Origin: Dolichospermum planctonicum
GTDB taxonomy: Bacteria; Cyanobacteriota; Cyanobacteriia; Cyanobacteriales; Nostocaceae
NCBI RefSeq assembly: GCF_005402965.1
Contig: NZ_BJCF01000001.1
Span: 1 to 64,000 of the forward strand
DNA length: 64,000 nt
Reading direction: 5' to 3'
Shown piece by piece: positions 52,155-61,016 of this stretch. Positions within the stretch are counted from its first letter, which is position 1, and each line of letters opens with the position of its first letter. Below the pieces are notes generated by a model that did not search any database, was not told the origin of the DNA, and worked only from the letters and a program-made list of their open reading frames with translations. The position numbers were made by a program, and so were the translations under genes.

Positions 52155-53306
52155 ATGAACTCATTTGAACGGATAACTATTGAAGGATATCGTCGCTTGT
52201 TTAATGTACAAGTTGATATGCGTGATCGTCCTCTGACAGTCATGATTGGTGCTAATGGTGTGGGTAAAACTTCTTTGTTAGAAATTTTTTCACTTTTAGC
52301 AGCATCAGCAAATGCTCAATTAGCAAACAAAATTTCTGAATTAGGTGGACTACCTGATATTATTACCCGTGATAGAGCCAATAGTATAACTATTTCTTTG
52401 TCTATGAGCGTACCAGGGTATGCACCACTTGATTACCAACTGGAAGTTGCACTAAAAGGTTTCACCTATGAAATTGCATTAGAAACACTAACTGAAAATA
52501 ATCCCTTGGTTTTAGAACCATTCAAGCATATTAATTCACTTGGATTGGATGTGAAGTATTTTAGTACAGAAGATCAAAAATTATTACGTCCAAATTGGGA
52601 TCATAATCCCTTGGAAACTTCTCTTGCTCAAGTTCCCAAAATGTATCAAGAACCTGAGAATCTACGTAAAAGATTAGCATCATGTACATTTTACGGTGCA
52701 TTGAATGTTGCTCCTAAAAGTCCAGTTCGTTTACCACAATCAATGCGTCCTACAAGCCTACCTGGTGCTAATGGTGAAGATCTAGTTTCCTGTCTTTATT
52801 ATTTACGAGAAACTGACCCAGAACGATTTGAAATTATTGAAGATACTCTAACTGCTGCTTTTCCAGATTTTGAAAGATTGGGTTTTCCTCCCGTAGCAGC
52901 AGGAACTATCACAATGACATGGAAAGATAAGAATTTTTCTAAACCTATTTATATGCACCAATTATCAGAGGGAACTTTGCGGTTTATTTGGTTAATAACA
53001 TTATTGCAAAGTCCAGGTTTAACTGCTGTTACTCTTATAGATGAACCAGAAGTTAGTTTACACCCAGAATTATTAAGATTACTGGCTGATATGATGCGGG
53101 AAGCATCACAAAAAACTCAGCTAATTGTGGCCACTCATTCCGATAGATTAATTAGATTTTTGAAACCTGAAGAAGTGTTAGTTTGTGATGCTGAAGATGG
53201 TCTAACTACTATGAGATGGGGTGATAGTTTTAATTTAGAACATTGGCTAGAAGAATATAGTTTAGATCAAGTTTGGGCAATGAATTTAATGGGAGGTCGT
53301 CCATGA
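52155..53306 (+). CDS. AAA (SMC/OLD-like) ATPase, partner of a DUF4276 protein
   Basis: A 383-residue ABC-type ATPase of the AAA_21/OLD class. Walker A is GANGVGKTS (residues 32-40). A coiled or insert region follows. The signature-like LSEGTLRFIWLITLL lies near 271, Walker B TLIDEPEVSLHPELL has Asp296/Glu297, and the H-loop is VATHSDRLIRF. It overlaps the next gene by four bases (ATGA), so the two products are probably made together. ATPase plus TOPRIM-like partner pairs resemble split OLD nucleases and several phage-defence systems. Defence function is inferred. Confidence 0.85.
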   Translation: MNSFERITIEGYRRLFNVQVDMRDRPLTVMIGANGVGKTSLLEIFSLLAASANAQLANKISELGGLPDIITRDRANSITISLSMSVPGYAPLDYQLEVALKGFTYEIALETLTENNPLVLEPFKHINSLGLDVKYFSTEDQKLLRPNWDHNPLETSLAQVPKMYQEPENLRKRLASCTFYGALNVAPKSPVRLPQSMRPTSLPGANGEDLVSCLYYLRETDPERFEIIEDTLTAAFPDFERLGFPPVAAGTITMTWKDKNFSKPIYMHQLSEGTLRFIWLITLLQSPGLTAVTLIDEPEVSLHPELLRLLADMMREASQKTQLIVATHSDRLIRFLKPEEVLVCDAEDGLTTMRWGDSFNLEHWLEEYSLDQVWAMNLMGGRP

Positions 53307-53905
53307 AAATAGCAATTTTAGTTGAGGGTGCAACGGAAACAGCATTTAAGCAAGTTTTATTAGGTTTTCTCATATTACGGTTACAAAAAATACCCAAACT
53401 CAAGTTTATTCCCCATGATGGACGCATTCCCAAAGGAGATAAACTCAAGCGTATTGTAGAAAACTTGTTGGTTAAAGATGATTTTGATGCGGTAATTGCT
53501 TTAACTGATGTTTATACAGGAACTAATGATTTTCAAGATGGGGCAGATGCTAAAGCAAAAATGAGAGAATGGGTAGGGAATAATCCTAATTTTTATCCTC
53601 ATGTAGCCCAGTATGATTTTGAAGCTTGGTTATTACCTTATTGGTCAAGAATTAAGGATTTAGCAAAATCTAACAAGTCATCACCAGCAGGTTTACCAGA
53701 AAAGGTAAATCATGGAAATCCACCATCTTATAGAATTAAAGAAATATTTGAAACAGGTAAATGCAAACGCAGTTACAATAAAATTCGTGATGCTGCGAGA
53801 ATTTTAAAAGGGCAAGATTTGATGGTTTCCATTAATCAATGTCCTGAATTAAAGGCGTTTATTAATACTATTCTTGAGTTATGTAAGGTTGATTTAATTC
53901 CATAA
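53303..53905 (+). CDS. DUF4276 family protein (TOPRIM-like candidate nuclease)
   Basis: A 200-residue protein beginning MKIAILVEGATETAF; the VEGxTE motif resembles the glutamate strand of TOPRIM nucleases. AVIALTDVYTGTNDF and HVAQYDFEAWLLPYW give further acidic positions of the DUF4276 pattern. ATG 53303 overlaps the ATPase stop. Together with the ATPase it forms a two-gene cassette with no third gene: the next gene, nupC, is on the other strand. It is likely the effector of the pair. Confidence 0.82.
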   Translation: MKIAILVEGATETAFKQVLLGFLILRLQKIPKLKFIPHDGRIPKGDKLKRIVENLLVKDDFDAVIALTDVYTGTNDFQDGADAKAKMREWVGNNPNFYPHVAQYDFEAWLLPYWSRIKDLAKSNKSSPAGLPEKVNHGNPPSYRIKEIFETGKCKRSYNKIRDAARILKGQDLMVSINQCPELKAFINTILELCKVDLIP

Positions 53906-54029
53906 ATCAGAAAATCATATTATTAAATAAACAAGACCAACAGGTTTTTATTGAACCATGACTTAACCCACATCAACCCAATTTAAAATTAAGAAATGCT
54001 GCTAAAGTCTATCAGCAATTTTATTCTGA

Positions 54030-55238
54030 TTAAATCAACATTCCCGCAATTCCAGCAGTGATAAAACCCGCCAATAATCCGCCAATCATTGTTTTTACAC
54101 CCATACGTGCTAAGTCTTTTTGACGGTTTGGTGCGATTCCTGTCATCCCACCAATGGTAATTCCTATTGAGCCAATATTGGCGAAATTACATAAGGCATA
54201 AGTAGCAATAATTATTGAACGTTGAGAAATTTCCTGTTTTTTAATCAGTTCTCCCAAATCCAAATAGGCGATAAATTCATTTAAAATCGTCTTTTTACCT
54301 AATAACACCCCAACTTGTCCACAGTCAGCCCAAGTTATCCCCATTAACCAGGCTACAGGAGACATGATAAAAGACAACATCCATTCCAGTGATAATTGCG
54401 GATAACCAGAGAATTTTCCCAACCAACCTAAACCAGCATTAACAGCGGCCAATAAACTTAAAAAAGCAATAATTATTACTCCCACATTCACCGCTAATTT
54501 TATGCCGTCAATTGCCCCAGAAGTCGCTGCGTCAATCACATTAACATAATTACTTTTGATATCTATATCAACTTTTCCAGTAGTGTCCGAAACTTCTGTT
54601 TCTGGATACATAATTTTTGATACTATCAAAGAAACAGGAGAAGTCATAAAAAAAGCTGCAATTAAATGTTCTGGGGGAATGCCAAAAGATAAATAAGCAC
54701 CTAATACCCCACCAGCAATAGTAGCAAAACCACCAGTCATAACGGCGTGTAATTCAGATTGAGTCATATTTGCTACATAAGGCTTGACCATAAGTGCCGC
54801 TTCTGTAGGTCCTAAAAAAATATTTCCTGCACAAGACAAAGATTCAGAACCCGATGTTTTCATGGTTTTCATCATTACCCATGCTAAACTGTTGACAACT
54901 CTTTGCAAAATACCATAGTGGTAAAGAACACTAATAAATGATGAGAAAAAGATGATTGTTGGCAGAATTTGAAAAGCAAAAAAATGATCTTTGAAATTTT
55001 CACCAAAGACAAATTTTGCCCCAACATCAGAAAAAGCTAAAAAATTAGCAACCATATTTCCTAAAGATTTAAATAAATTCAAACCCCAAGGAGTTTTGAG
55101 AATTACTAAAGCTAAAACAAATTCTAATCCTAACCCCCAAGCAACGGTCCGCCAACGCACAGCATTACGGTTAACAGAAAGGGCATAGGATATGGTGATA
55201 AAAATGCAGATTCCCAGGGACGAAATAACACGCTCCAT
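54030..55238 (-). CDS. nupC: NupC-type concentrative nucleoside transporter
   Basis: A polytopic protein of about 402 residues from ATG 55238 (MERVISSLGICIFITI). Family motifs include FVFGENFKDHFFAFQILPTI, GNIFLGPTEAALMVKPYV (the substrate/cation site), MTGGFATIAGGVLGAYLSFG and ATYALCNFANIGSIGI. It imports nucleosides with H+ or Na+. The frame stays open upstream to ATGs at 55358 and 55439, but the extra residues (MASLGGAKGLNIE...) do not match the family and may be repeat-derived. Confidence 0.9.
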   Translation of the reverse strand: MERVISSLGICIFITISYALSVNRNAVRWRTVAWGLGLEFVLALVILKTPWGLNLFKSLGNMVANFLAFSDVGAKFVFGENFKDHFFAFQILPTIIFFSSFISVLYHYGILQRVVNSLAWVMMKTMKTSGSESLSCAGNIFLGPTEAALMVKPYVANMTQSELHAVMTGGFATIAGGVLGAYLSFGIPPEHLIAAFFMTSPVSLIVSKIMYPETEVSDTTGKVDIDIKSNYVNVIDAATSGAIDGIKLAVNVGVIIIAFLSLLAAVNAGLGWLGKFSGYPQLSLEWMLSFIMSPVAWLMGITWADCGQVGVLLGKKTILNEFIAYLDLGELIKKQEISQRSIIIATYALCNFANIGSIGITIGGMTGIAPNRQKDLARMGVKTMIGGLLAGFITAGIAGMLI

Positions 55239-55439
55239 ATTCGGTATTTTAATATTTTCGTGGACAAAATGTGGACAAGATTCAGATTGTTTACCAACGG
55301 TAGGAGAACCTAATTGAGTTTCTATATTTAAACCTTTTGCACCTCCTAAAGATGCCATTTTTATAGCTTGACATAGCTTGACGAGGTGTAATCTAGTTTT
55401 GATAATCTGGTTCTGTAATATTATACAAAATCGTACCAA

Positions 55440-55968
55440 AAATGCGAAGCGTTTCCTAGTCTAATGAGGTACAAAATTATCTGTGTTTATCTGTGTTTAT
55501 CTGTGTTTAATTCTAACTTCTTGTACATCACTTGCGTTGTATTTGTTTTGATGTATATATAAATATTTATATATGAATTGTCTACATATATTTATGGTAA
55601 AGAATAAATATAGTATACGTATAGTATATTTATAGCTGTAGCCACTTTAATTTATTAAAATACTTAACATTAATTTACATTTATTTATTAGGAATTTTTT
55701 TATTAGTTGTGCTAGGCTGAACAACAGCAATTATTGCTAATATTTCTTAAATAGGAGAAGAACTTTCTAGGAAATTAATTTTTAACGAGCCTTCTCCATT
55801 AGGTTTGTCACCCTACTGATATTTGCCGTTTCAGCTAGGGTGTTAGGTTTTGCAGCATAGAGTTGTAAACTTAATTGATATAAATAATCAATTGAGTTAT
55901 AGCTATTTTGCTTAAATTTATTGAATGTAATTCTCATTAACAGCAAATAAAAGGAGCTAATTAACGCT
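55440..55968. other. 529-bp gap: short repeats and a possible promoter region
   Basis: No gene is seen. It holds GAGGTACAAAATTATCTGTG, with three copies of ATCTGTGTTT at 55478-55509. A very AT-rich block follows (TATATATAAATATTTATATATG near 55552, with ATAGTATACGTATAGTAT near 55610). CCCTACTG...CAGCTAGGG (55811-55840) is a possible stem. AAAGGAGC at 55949-55956 is a good ribosome site for the gene at 55969. Confidence 0.5.
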
Positions 55969-57738
55969 ATGAGTTTTAATTTGAACTTAAACCCTGTAAG
56001 TGACTATGGCTTAATGCCAAATACCAATGAGTTGATGTTTTACGGTAATGGTAATGATTTAATTACTAGTTTCAGTAATACTCAAGCAACAATTGTTGCC
56101 GGAGAAGGGAACAATATCATTAATAGTGCAGCAGGTAACGATATAATCTATGCTGGAGCGGGTCAAGACTTCATCAACGCCGGCAATGGTAATAACACCA
56201 TTTTTACTGGTGGAGGTGTTAACAATGTTCTTACTGGTAATGGTAATGATACCATTTATGCTGGTGATAATAATGATATCATTTATACAGGCAATGGTAA
56301 CGATATCATTTATACAGGTAATGGTAATAACATTATTAATGCAGGTACGGGCAATGATCGGATTGTCCTAGGCATTGGTCAAGATAAAATCATTCTTGAA
56401 GGTGGTAACGGCTCTGTCACGGTGTTTGGGTTTAATATCAACAGCGATAAGGTGAGTTTGGGAGAAAGCTTACTGGGCAAGTCATTACAATTTGTTACTC
56501 AAGGTTCAGATACCTTAGTCAAAACTGGTACTGATCTACTGGCGACCCTTAAGGGTGTAGCTAGGAGTTCCCAAGCCTTGTTAAATAAAATACCTCTATA
56601 CAGGTATAATGTTACTGATTTGGGTTCTTTAAGTACAAATACTAACGGTACAGTGGTAGCCGCCTCCATTAACGACTTTGGGCAAATTGCTGGGCGATAT
56701 GATACTGGTGCAACGTTTATCAACCAGAACGCCACAACAAATGTTACTCAAACAAATAATGTCCGCCAAGGATTCATTTGGGAAAATGGCTCTCAAACTG
56801 CCTTGACTAATACAGGTATAAAAAACGGACAGTCTGATTTTGGCGCCGCCAATGGCGCAACTGTCACTTTGCTGACAACCAATGTTAATACAATTGGCAA
56901 TTCTGGAATTATTTTGGGAACGGCAGACGAAGTGCGTCAACCCATACCTAAAGCAACAGATCGAGCATTAGTTTGGCAAAAGAATGGTAATAATTACAAC
57001 TTAACTATCAATGACTTTGGTGGTCTTGAAAGTTACTTATTCGATGCGAACAACTTAAACCAGGTTGTGGGGCGTAATATCCTGTCCTCAGGTCAGGATA
57101 AAGCTATTTACTCAGAAAATGGACTGATCCAAGAACTGACAACTTTAGGAGGTGATGGTGGTACTGCACGCGGTATTAATAATAAGGGGCAGATAGTTGG
57201 CTACGTAGACAGCGATGACACTCTCAATGATCAGTTTGTGAATACGGCCGTGATTTGGCAAAAAAATACTAGTGGTACTTATACAATGCAAAACCTGGGC
57301 ACTTTTGGCGCAGAAAAAGCCACTTTACGGGATATCAATGATGCAGGTCATATCATTGGCTCAACCAGTAATGGTTCGGGAGCAACTGCAACGAGTGACG
57401 CATTTTTACTGAGAGACGGGAATTTCACAGACCTGGGTAGCCTTGGTGGTAACACTGGTTCAGCTAACGGAATCAATGAATTTGGACAAGTGATTGGAGC
57501 TTCCCAACTAGCTTCAGGTATAAACCATGCTTATGTTTGGAATGGCGGCGTGATGAGCGATTTGAATAATTTAATCACTACACCATTAACCTATAACGGT
57601 GCAACTGTCACCCTGAATAATGCTGTTAGCATTAATAATTTTGGGGATATTGTTGCAACTGGTACTTATACCTATACTAATAATGAGGGGCAAGCTCAAA
57701 CGGGAACTCGTTCCTATTTACTGAAAGCGACTTGGTAA
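55969..57738 (+). CDS. RTX-like (calcium-binding) and HAF-repeat protein
   Basis: A 589-residue protein in two parts. Residues ~25-160 contain nonapeptide repeats of the RTX type (GNGNDLITS, GNGNDTIYAG, GNGNDIIYTG, GTGNDRIVLG), which bind Ca2+ outside the cell. Residues ~205-589 hold about seven HAF-type repeats with hallmark phrases DLGSLGGNTGSANGINEFGQ and INNKGQIVGY. No N-terminal signal peptide is seen, which fits type I secretion of RTX proteins. It is probably secreted or surface-located; the function is unknown. A strong ribosome-binding site precedes ATG 55969. Confidence 0.82.
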   Translation: MSFNLNLNPVSDYGLMPNTNELMFYGNGNDLITSFSNTQATIVAGEGNNIINSAAGNDIIYAGAGQDFINAGNGNNTIFTGGGVNNVLTGNGNDTIYAGDNNDIIYTGNGNDIIYTGNGNNIINAGTGNDRIVLGIGQDKIILEGGNGSVTVFGFNINSDKVSLGESLLGKSLQFVTQGSDTLVKTGTDLLATLKGVARSSQALLNKIPLYRYNVTDLGSLSTNTNGTVVAASINDFGQIAGRYDTGATFINQNATTNVTQTNNVRQGFIWENGSQTALTNTGIKNGQSDFGAANGATVTLLTTNVNTIGNSGIILGTADEVRQPIPKATDRALVWQKNGNNYNLTINDFGGLESYLFDANNLNQVVGRNILSSGQDKAIYSENGLIQELTTLGGDGGTARGINNKGQIVGYVDSDDTLNDQFVNTAVIWQKNTSGTYTMQNLGTFGAEKATLRDINDAGHIIGSTSNGSGATATSDAFLLRDGNFTDLGSLGGNTGSANGINEFGQVIGASQLASGINHAYVWNGGVMSDLNNLITTPLTYNGATVTLNNAVSINNFGDIVATGTYTYTNNEGQAQTGTRSYLLKATW

Positions 57739-57743
57739 AGGAT

Positions 57744-57785
57744 AGGTCATAATTGAATCAGTGAGGTATTTTATGACCTCACTGA
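57744..57785 (+). terminator. Overlapping alternative hairpins after the RTX/HAF gene
   Basis: TCAGTGAGGT (57758-57767) pairs perfectly with ACCTCACTGA (57776-57785). A competing stem pairs AGGTCATAA (57744-57752) with TTATGACCT (57771-57779). The two share bases, so only one can form. Located within 50 bases of the stop, they probably end transcription, although no long T-run follows. Confidence 0.5.
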
Positions 57786-57911
57786 CCACTTCCTCAAACT
57801 TGTGATATTTTTATATTTATGATTTTTTTCTGTAGGGTTATTCGCTAGGTGCAAGATGCGAGTTAACCTAATTTCAAGCTATAAATTAAACAACGATAAG
57901 AACTGGCATTT

Positions 57912-58682
57912 ATGAATCTACCCCTTCGGAAATTAGGAGTTCTACCAAATGCTTGGGAAGTAAATCAAACATTTGCGGATATTACCCGTCCCGAAAAGAC
58001 CCCGCAACCAGTTGTTTTAGCAACAGAAACTAAAACTCTACGCTGCGATTTATCCAAAGCTGCTATCATTGTCATTGATATGCAGAACGATTTTTGTCAT
58101 CCTGATGGTTGGTTAGCACACATTGGTGTAGATGTCACCCCTGCCCAGCAACCGATTGCACCCCTGCAACAATTATTACCACAAATTCGGGCTGCTGGTG
58201 TACCTGTAATTTGGTTAAATTGGGGAAATCGTCACGATTTATTGAATATCAGCGCCGGGTTACTGCACGTATACAACCCCACAGGGGACGGTGTAGGATT
58301 AGGTGATGCTTTGCCCAGCAATGGTGCTAAGGTACTAATGAAGGGAAGTTGGTCTGCTGCGGTAGTGGCCGAATTGGAACAACTACCAGAAGATATCCAG
58401 GTTGATAAATATCGCATGAGTGGATTTTGGGATACTCCTTTAGATAGTATTTTACGAAATTTGGGTATAACTACAATCTTCTTTGCTGGTGTAAATGCTG
58501 ATCAGTGTGTTTTATCAACTTTGTCTGATGCCAATTTTTTAGGATATGATTGTATTTTAGTTAAAGATTGTACTGCAACAACTTCACCGGAATATTGTTG
58601 GTTAGCAACTTTATATAATGTTCAACAATGTTTCGGTTTTGTCACTGATTCTTCGGCAATTTTGACAGCAATTAATAATTAA
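57912..58682 (+). CDS. Isochorismatase-family cysteine hydrolase (RutB-like)
   Basis: A 256-residue hydrolase. The catalytic Asp is in VIDMQNDFCHPDGWL, the Lys in DKYRMSGFWDTPLD, and the nucleophile Cys in FAGVNADQCVLSTLSDA. The long N-terminal leader and sequence resemble amidohydrolases acting on ureidoacrylate or similar amides (RutB group) rather than true isochorismatases. It is followed four bases later by a cupin gene, probably in one operon. The substrate is unproven. Confidence 0.85.
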   Translation: MNLPLRKLGVLPNAWEVNQTFADITRPEKTPQPVVLATETKTLRCDLSKAAIIVIDMQNDFCHPDGWLAHIGVDVTPAQQPIAPLQQLLPQIRAAGVPVIWLNWGNRHDLLNISAGLLHVYNPTGDGVGLGDALPSNGAKVLMKGSWSAAVVAELEQLPEDIQVDKYRMSGFWDTPLDSILRNLGITTIFFAGVNADQCVLSTLSDANFLGYDCILVKDCTATTSPEYCWLATLYNVQQCFGFVTDSSAILTAINN

Positions 58683-58686
58683 GAAT

Positions 58687-59142
58687 ATGTACACTACTCG
58701 TTGTGTAATTCCAGTCATTAAATCTCCTCAAGATTATCAAGCATATCGTATTAGTCCCCATGACTCTAACCGATTAGCAATTATCTTTGATTCCACAAGC
58801 GCTAATACTTCTTTAACTTGTTGTGTGGAAATTTTTGACGTGGGTGGAAAAACACCACCAAACCGTCATGAATGGGCGGTAGAAATGTTTTTTATTCTCA
58901 AAGGAGAAGGAATTGTAATTTGTGATGGTAAAAAGGTAAATATCAAGGCTGGAGATAGTTTGTTAGTTCCACCTACAGGGACTCATTTGATTAGAAATAC
59001 TGGTAAAAATCGTCTCTACGCATTGACAATTATGGTTCCTAATGAGAATTTTTCGGAACTAATTCGCAGTGGGATTCCTGTAGAATTAGATGCTGAAGAT
59101 ATGACTGTTTTAGGAAGATTGGATTCTTTAAAATTTTTCTAG
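58687..59142 (+). CDS. Cupin-domain protein
   Basis: A 151-residue single cupin. PPNRHEWAVEMFFILKGEG is cupin motif 1 (HxxxxEx(6)G region, with fewer histidines than usual), and GDSLLVPPTGTHLIRNTG is motif 2 with its His. It follows the amidohydrolase by four bases and is likely cotranscribed. It may bind a metal and act on or sense the same small molecule. The gene is too generic to assign. Confidence 0.82.
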   Translation: MYTTRCVIPVIKSPQDYQAYRISPHDSNRLAIIFDSTSANTSLTCCVEIFDVGGKTPPNRHEWAVEMFFILKGEGIVICDGKKVNIKAGDSLLVPPTGTHLIRNTGKNRLYALTIMVPNENFSELIRSGIPVELDAEDMTVLGRLDSLKFF

Positions 59143-59164
59143 TATTTTTATAGTTTTGGGCGAT

Positions 59165-59214
59165 TTGAGGGTGTAACAACAAAGGTTTTTGCTGATGTTT
59201 TGTTACACTCTCAA
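59165..59214 (+). terminator. Hairpin after the cupin gene
   Basis: TTGAGGGTGTAACA pairs with TGTTACACTCTCAA (one G-T), with a 22-base T-rich loop, 20 bases after the stop. It is a probable transcription terminator for the hydrolase-cupin operon. Confidence 0.5.
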
Positions 59215-59252
59215 GTTTAACTTTTTATCGGAAGACTAACCGAGAGAAATAA

Positions 59253-59448
59253 GACAGAGAAATCAAATGTCGTAGGCATATCCCCACTGAATTTTGCGGT
59301 GGTAAAGATAGTTTAGATAATTATCTATATAAACAAGCATCTCAGGATCTCAAAAAAAGAGTTGCAACTGTATTTGTTTTGATTGATGAGCCTGGTTCTC
59401 ATGTTTTAGCTTACATAGAGAAGCTAATAGCAAGTTTTACTATTAAAT
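59253..59448 (+). pseudogene. GNAT-type toxin acetyltransferase fragment
   Basis: The frame encodes EFCGGKDSLDNYLYKQASQD and LKKRVATVFVLIDEPGSHVL, the N-terminal part of TacT-like GNAT toxins (FxCG...LDxYLxxQAxQD). An in-frame TAA lies just before it, and the acetyl-CoA-binding part is absent. It is a non-functional remnant of a toxin-antitoxin locus. Confidence 0.65.
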
Positions 59449-59840
59449 AAACAATGCCGGAGAAACATTAAAAAATTCTCCTAAAGTTTTTGCTTGAGCT
59501 TTACTAATTGCTCTTTTCCTATTCACAACCTCAGAAACTACACCTTTAGAACCAATAACTCCTACTAAATCAGATTGTTTAATTCCCCTAGCATCCATTA
59601 AATGTTCTAACATTGCATGGGGAGATGATGTTTCAATAGGGTAGGTTTAGTTTCAAATTCTTCAATGAGAGTGACTAACAATTGTAGGATAGCAGTTTGT
59701 TCGGGTGTACGCTGTTGATCAGCCATTAATTTTTCCACAGTTTCTAATGCTTGATCATATTCTGCTTCGGTGGTGATAACTTTGGGTTGATATTCTACTA
59801 ATAATTGACTGTAGGTGGTTTTATCTAAGGAAATAGTCAT
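59444..59840 (-). pseudogene. higA: HigA-type antitoxin, frameshifted
   Basis: Frame one starts MTISLDKTTYSQLLVEYQPK and reads to LVTLIEEFETK, then enters a wrong frame and stops at 59607. The -1 frame continues YPIETSSPHAMLEHLMDARG and IKQSDLVGVIGSKGVVSEVV, a HigA helix-turn-helix, to TAA at 59444-59446. The shift lies around 59635-59648. No HigB toxin lies upstream, so the antitoxin had already lost its partner. It diverges from nothing recognisable; 59841-60034 has an intact HIP1-type site. Confidence 0.8.
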
Positions 59841-60034
59841 GGTTAACTCCTGTTAAAAGAAAGGATCATTTTTCCATATACCCGACTTCTGAGTATTAAT
59901 TCATGGTTTGATGAACAAAGGACACAACGGTAATAGAGGTTAAGGGAAGATTGGCGATCGCCAATCTTGTAGATTGATAGGTTGCGCCTATTTTAAGGTC
60001 ATTATCCTTACCTAATTATTGAAAATTTGCACAC

Positions 60035-60841
60035 TTATAATTCTGAAAATAGTTTTTCCCAATCAACTGTATCCGGTCTATTTCCTTGATTTACTATTTC
60101 AAAAACTTTGTTAACAGCACTTTGATGAAATAAACTTTCTACACAAGCTGCGGCTACGTCAATACGACTAGAATCACCTGTAATTATATCCCCTGTTTTG
60201 AACACAACGTTTAATTTACCTGCGGTTGTAGCTTTGAGTAAAGTATTGAGATCATAGGATGTATAGGGTCCATCAATTAAACGTCCAGGACGAATGATAG
60301 TATAAGGTATTCCTGAATTAATAATTGCTTGTTCTCCTTTTTCTTTAGCATCAAGTACACCAAAAAGATTGAGAATATTAAAAGGAAATTGATGTTTGCG
60401 AAGAATACCACAGGAGGAAACAAAGACGAAGCGATTTAAGTTTTTTGGTGCGGATGATATCAGATTTGTTACACCTTGATTATCAACTTTAGTAGGGGTA
60501 TTTTTAGCTTTATCTTCTAAAAATAGAGGATTGAATAGAGTAATTCCTAATTCAATAATGTTGGGATTTTGATTAAATTCCCATCTGGAAGAAGGAAAAG
60601 CGGTAGTTCCTGTACAACAAATAATAGAAGTAATATTTGTCATGGCTGCTGTTAAGCTGTCGGGTTCACGAATATCACCAATCGCAATTTCTACTTGATC
60701 ATTAAACATTTTGTTGGCTTTTTCTGCATTCCTGGTGAGAATGCGAATGGGTAAGCCTTTTTCTAAAAGTTTACTAACTACGAGTTGTCCGACTCCACCG
60801 GTAGAACCGACAACTAAAATGAGATCTTTACTGCTGTTCAT
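60035..60841 (-). CDS. NAD(P)-binding SDR/NmrA-like protein
   Basis: A 268-residue protein from ATG 60841 (MNSSKDLILVVGSTGGVGQL). GSTGGVGQ is the Rossmann dinucleotide loop. SIICCTGTTAFPSSRWEF, VDNQGVTNLISSA and FVFVSSCGILRKHQFPFN follow, matching atypical SDRs of the NmrA/HCF173-like cyanobacterial and plastid group. The YxxxK catalytic pair is not obvious, so it may be a regulator or assembly factor rather than an oxidoreductase. The TTG upstream (60856) is less likely. Confidence 0.8.
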   Translation of the reverse strand: MNSSKDLILVVGSTGGVGQLVVSKLLEKGLPIRILTRNAEKANKMFNDQVEIAIGDIREPDSLTAAMTNITSIICCTGTTAFPSSRWEFNQNPNIIELGITLFNPLFLEDKAKNTPTKVDNQGVTNLISSAPKNLNRFVFVSSCGILRKHQFPFNILNLFGVLDAKEKGEQAIINSGIPYTIIRPGRLIDGPYTSYDLNTLLKATTAGKLNVVFKTGDIITGDSSRIDVAAACVESLFHQSAVNKVFEIVNQGNRPDTVDWEKLFSEL

Positions 60842-61016
60842 ACTTTTATTAAGCAATGCTATTTAATCTACAATAATTTTGACTCTAATAGTTTACCATG
60901 ACTGGAATCTTTTTTGAATAATTCGCCTCACGCCAAGACCCAAAGGTAAGGATTTTACTGTTGACTCCTGTTTTATGTTAAAATTACAATTATCAGTAGC
61001 TAGGGAATGAAGATTT

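Noticed and set aside
52155-53905. Calling the AAA + DUF4276 pair PARIS or Gabija
   Set aside because: PARIS uses a DUF4435 effector and Gabija a UvrD-like helicase partner. Neither matches what is seen here.
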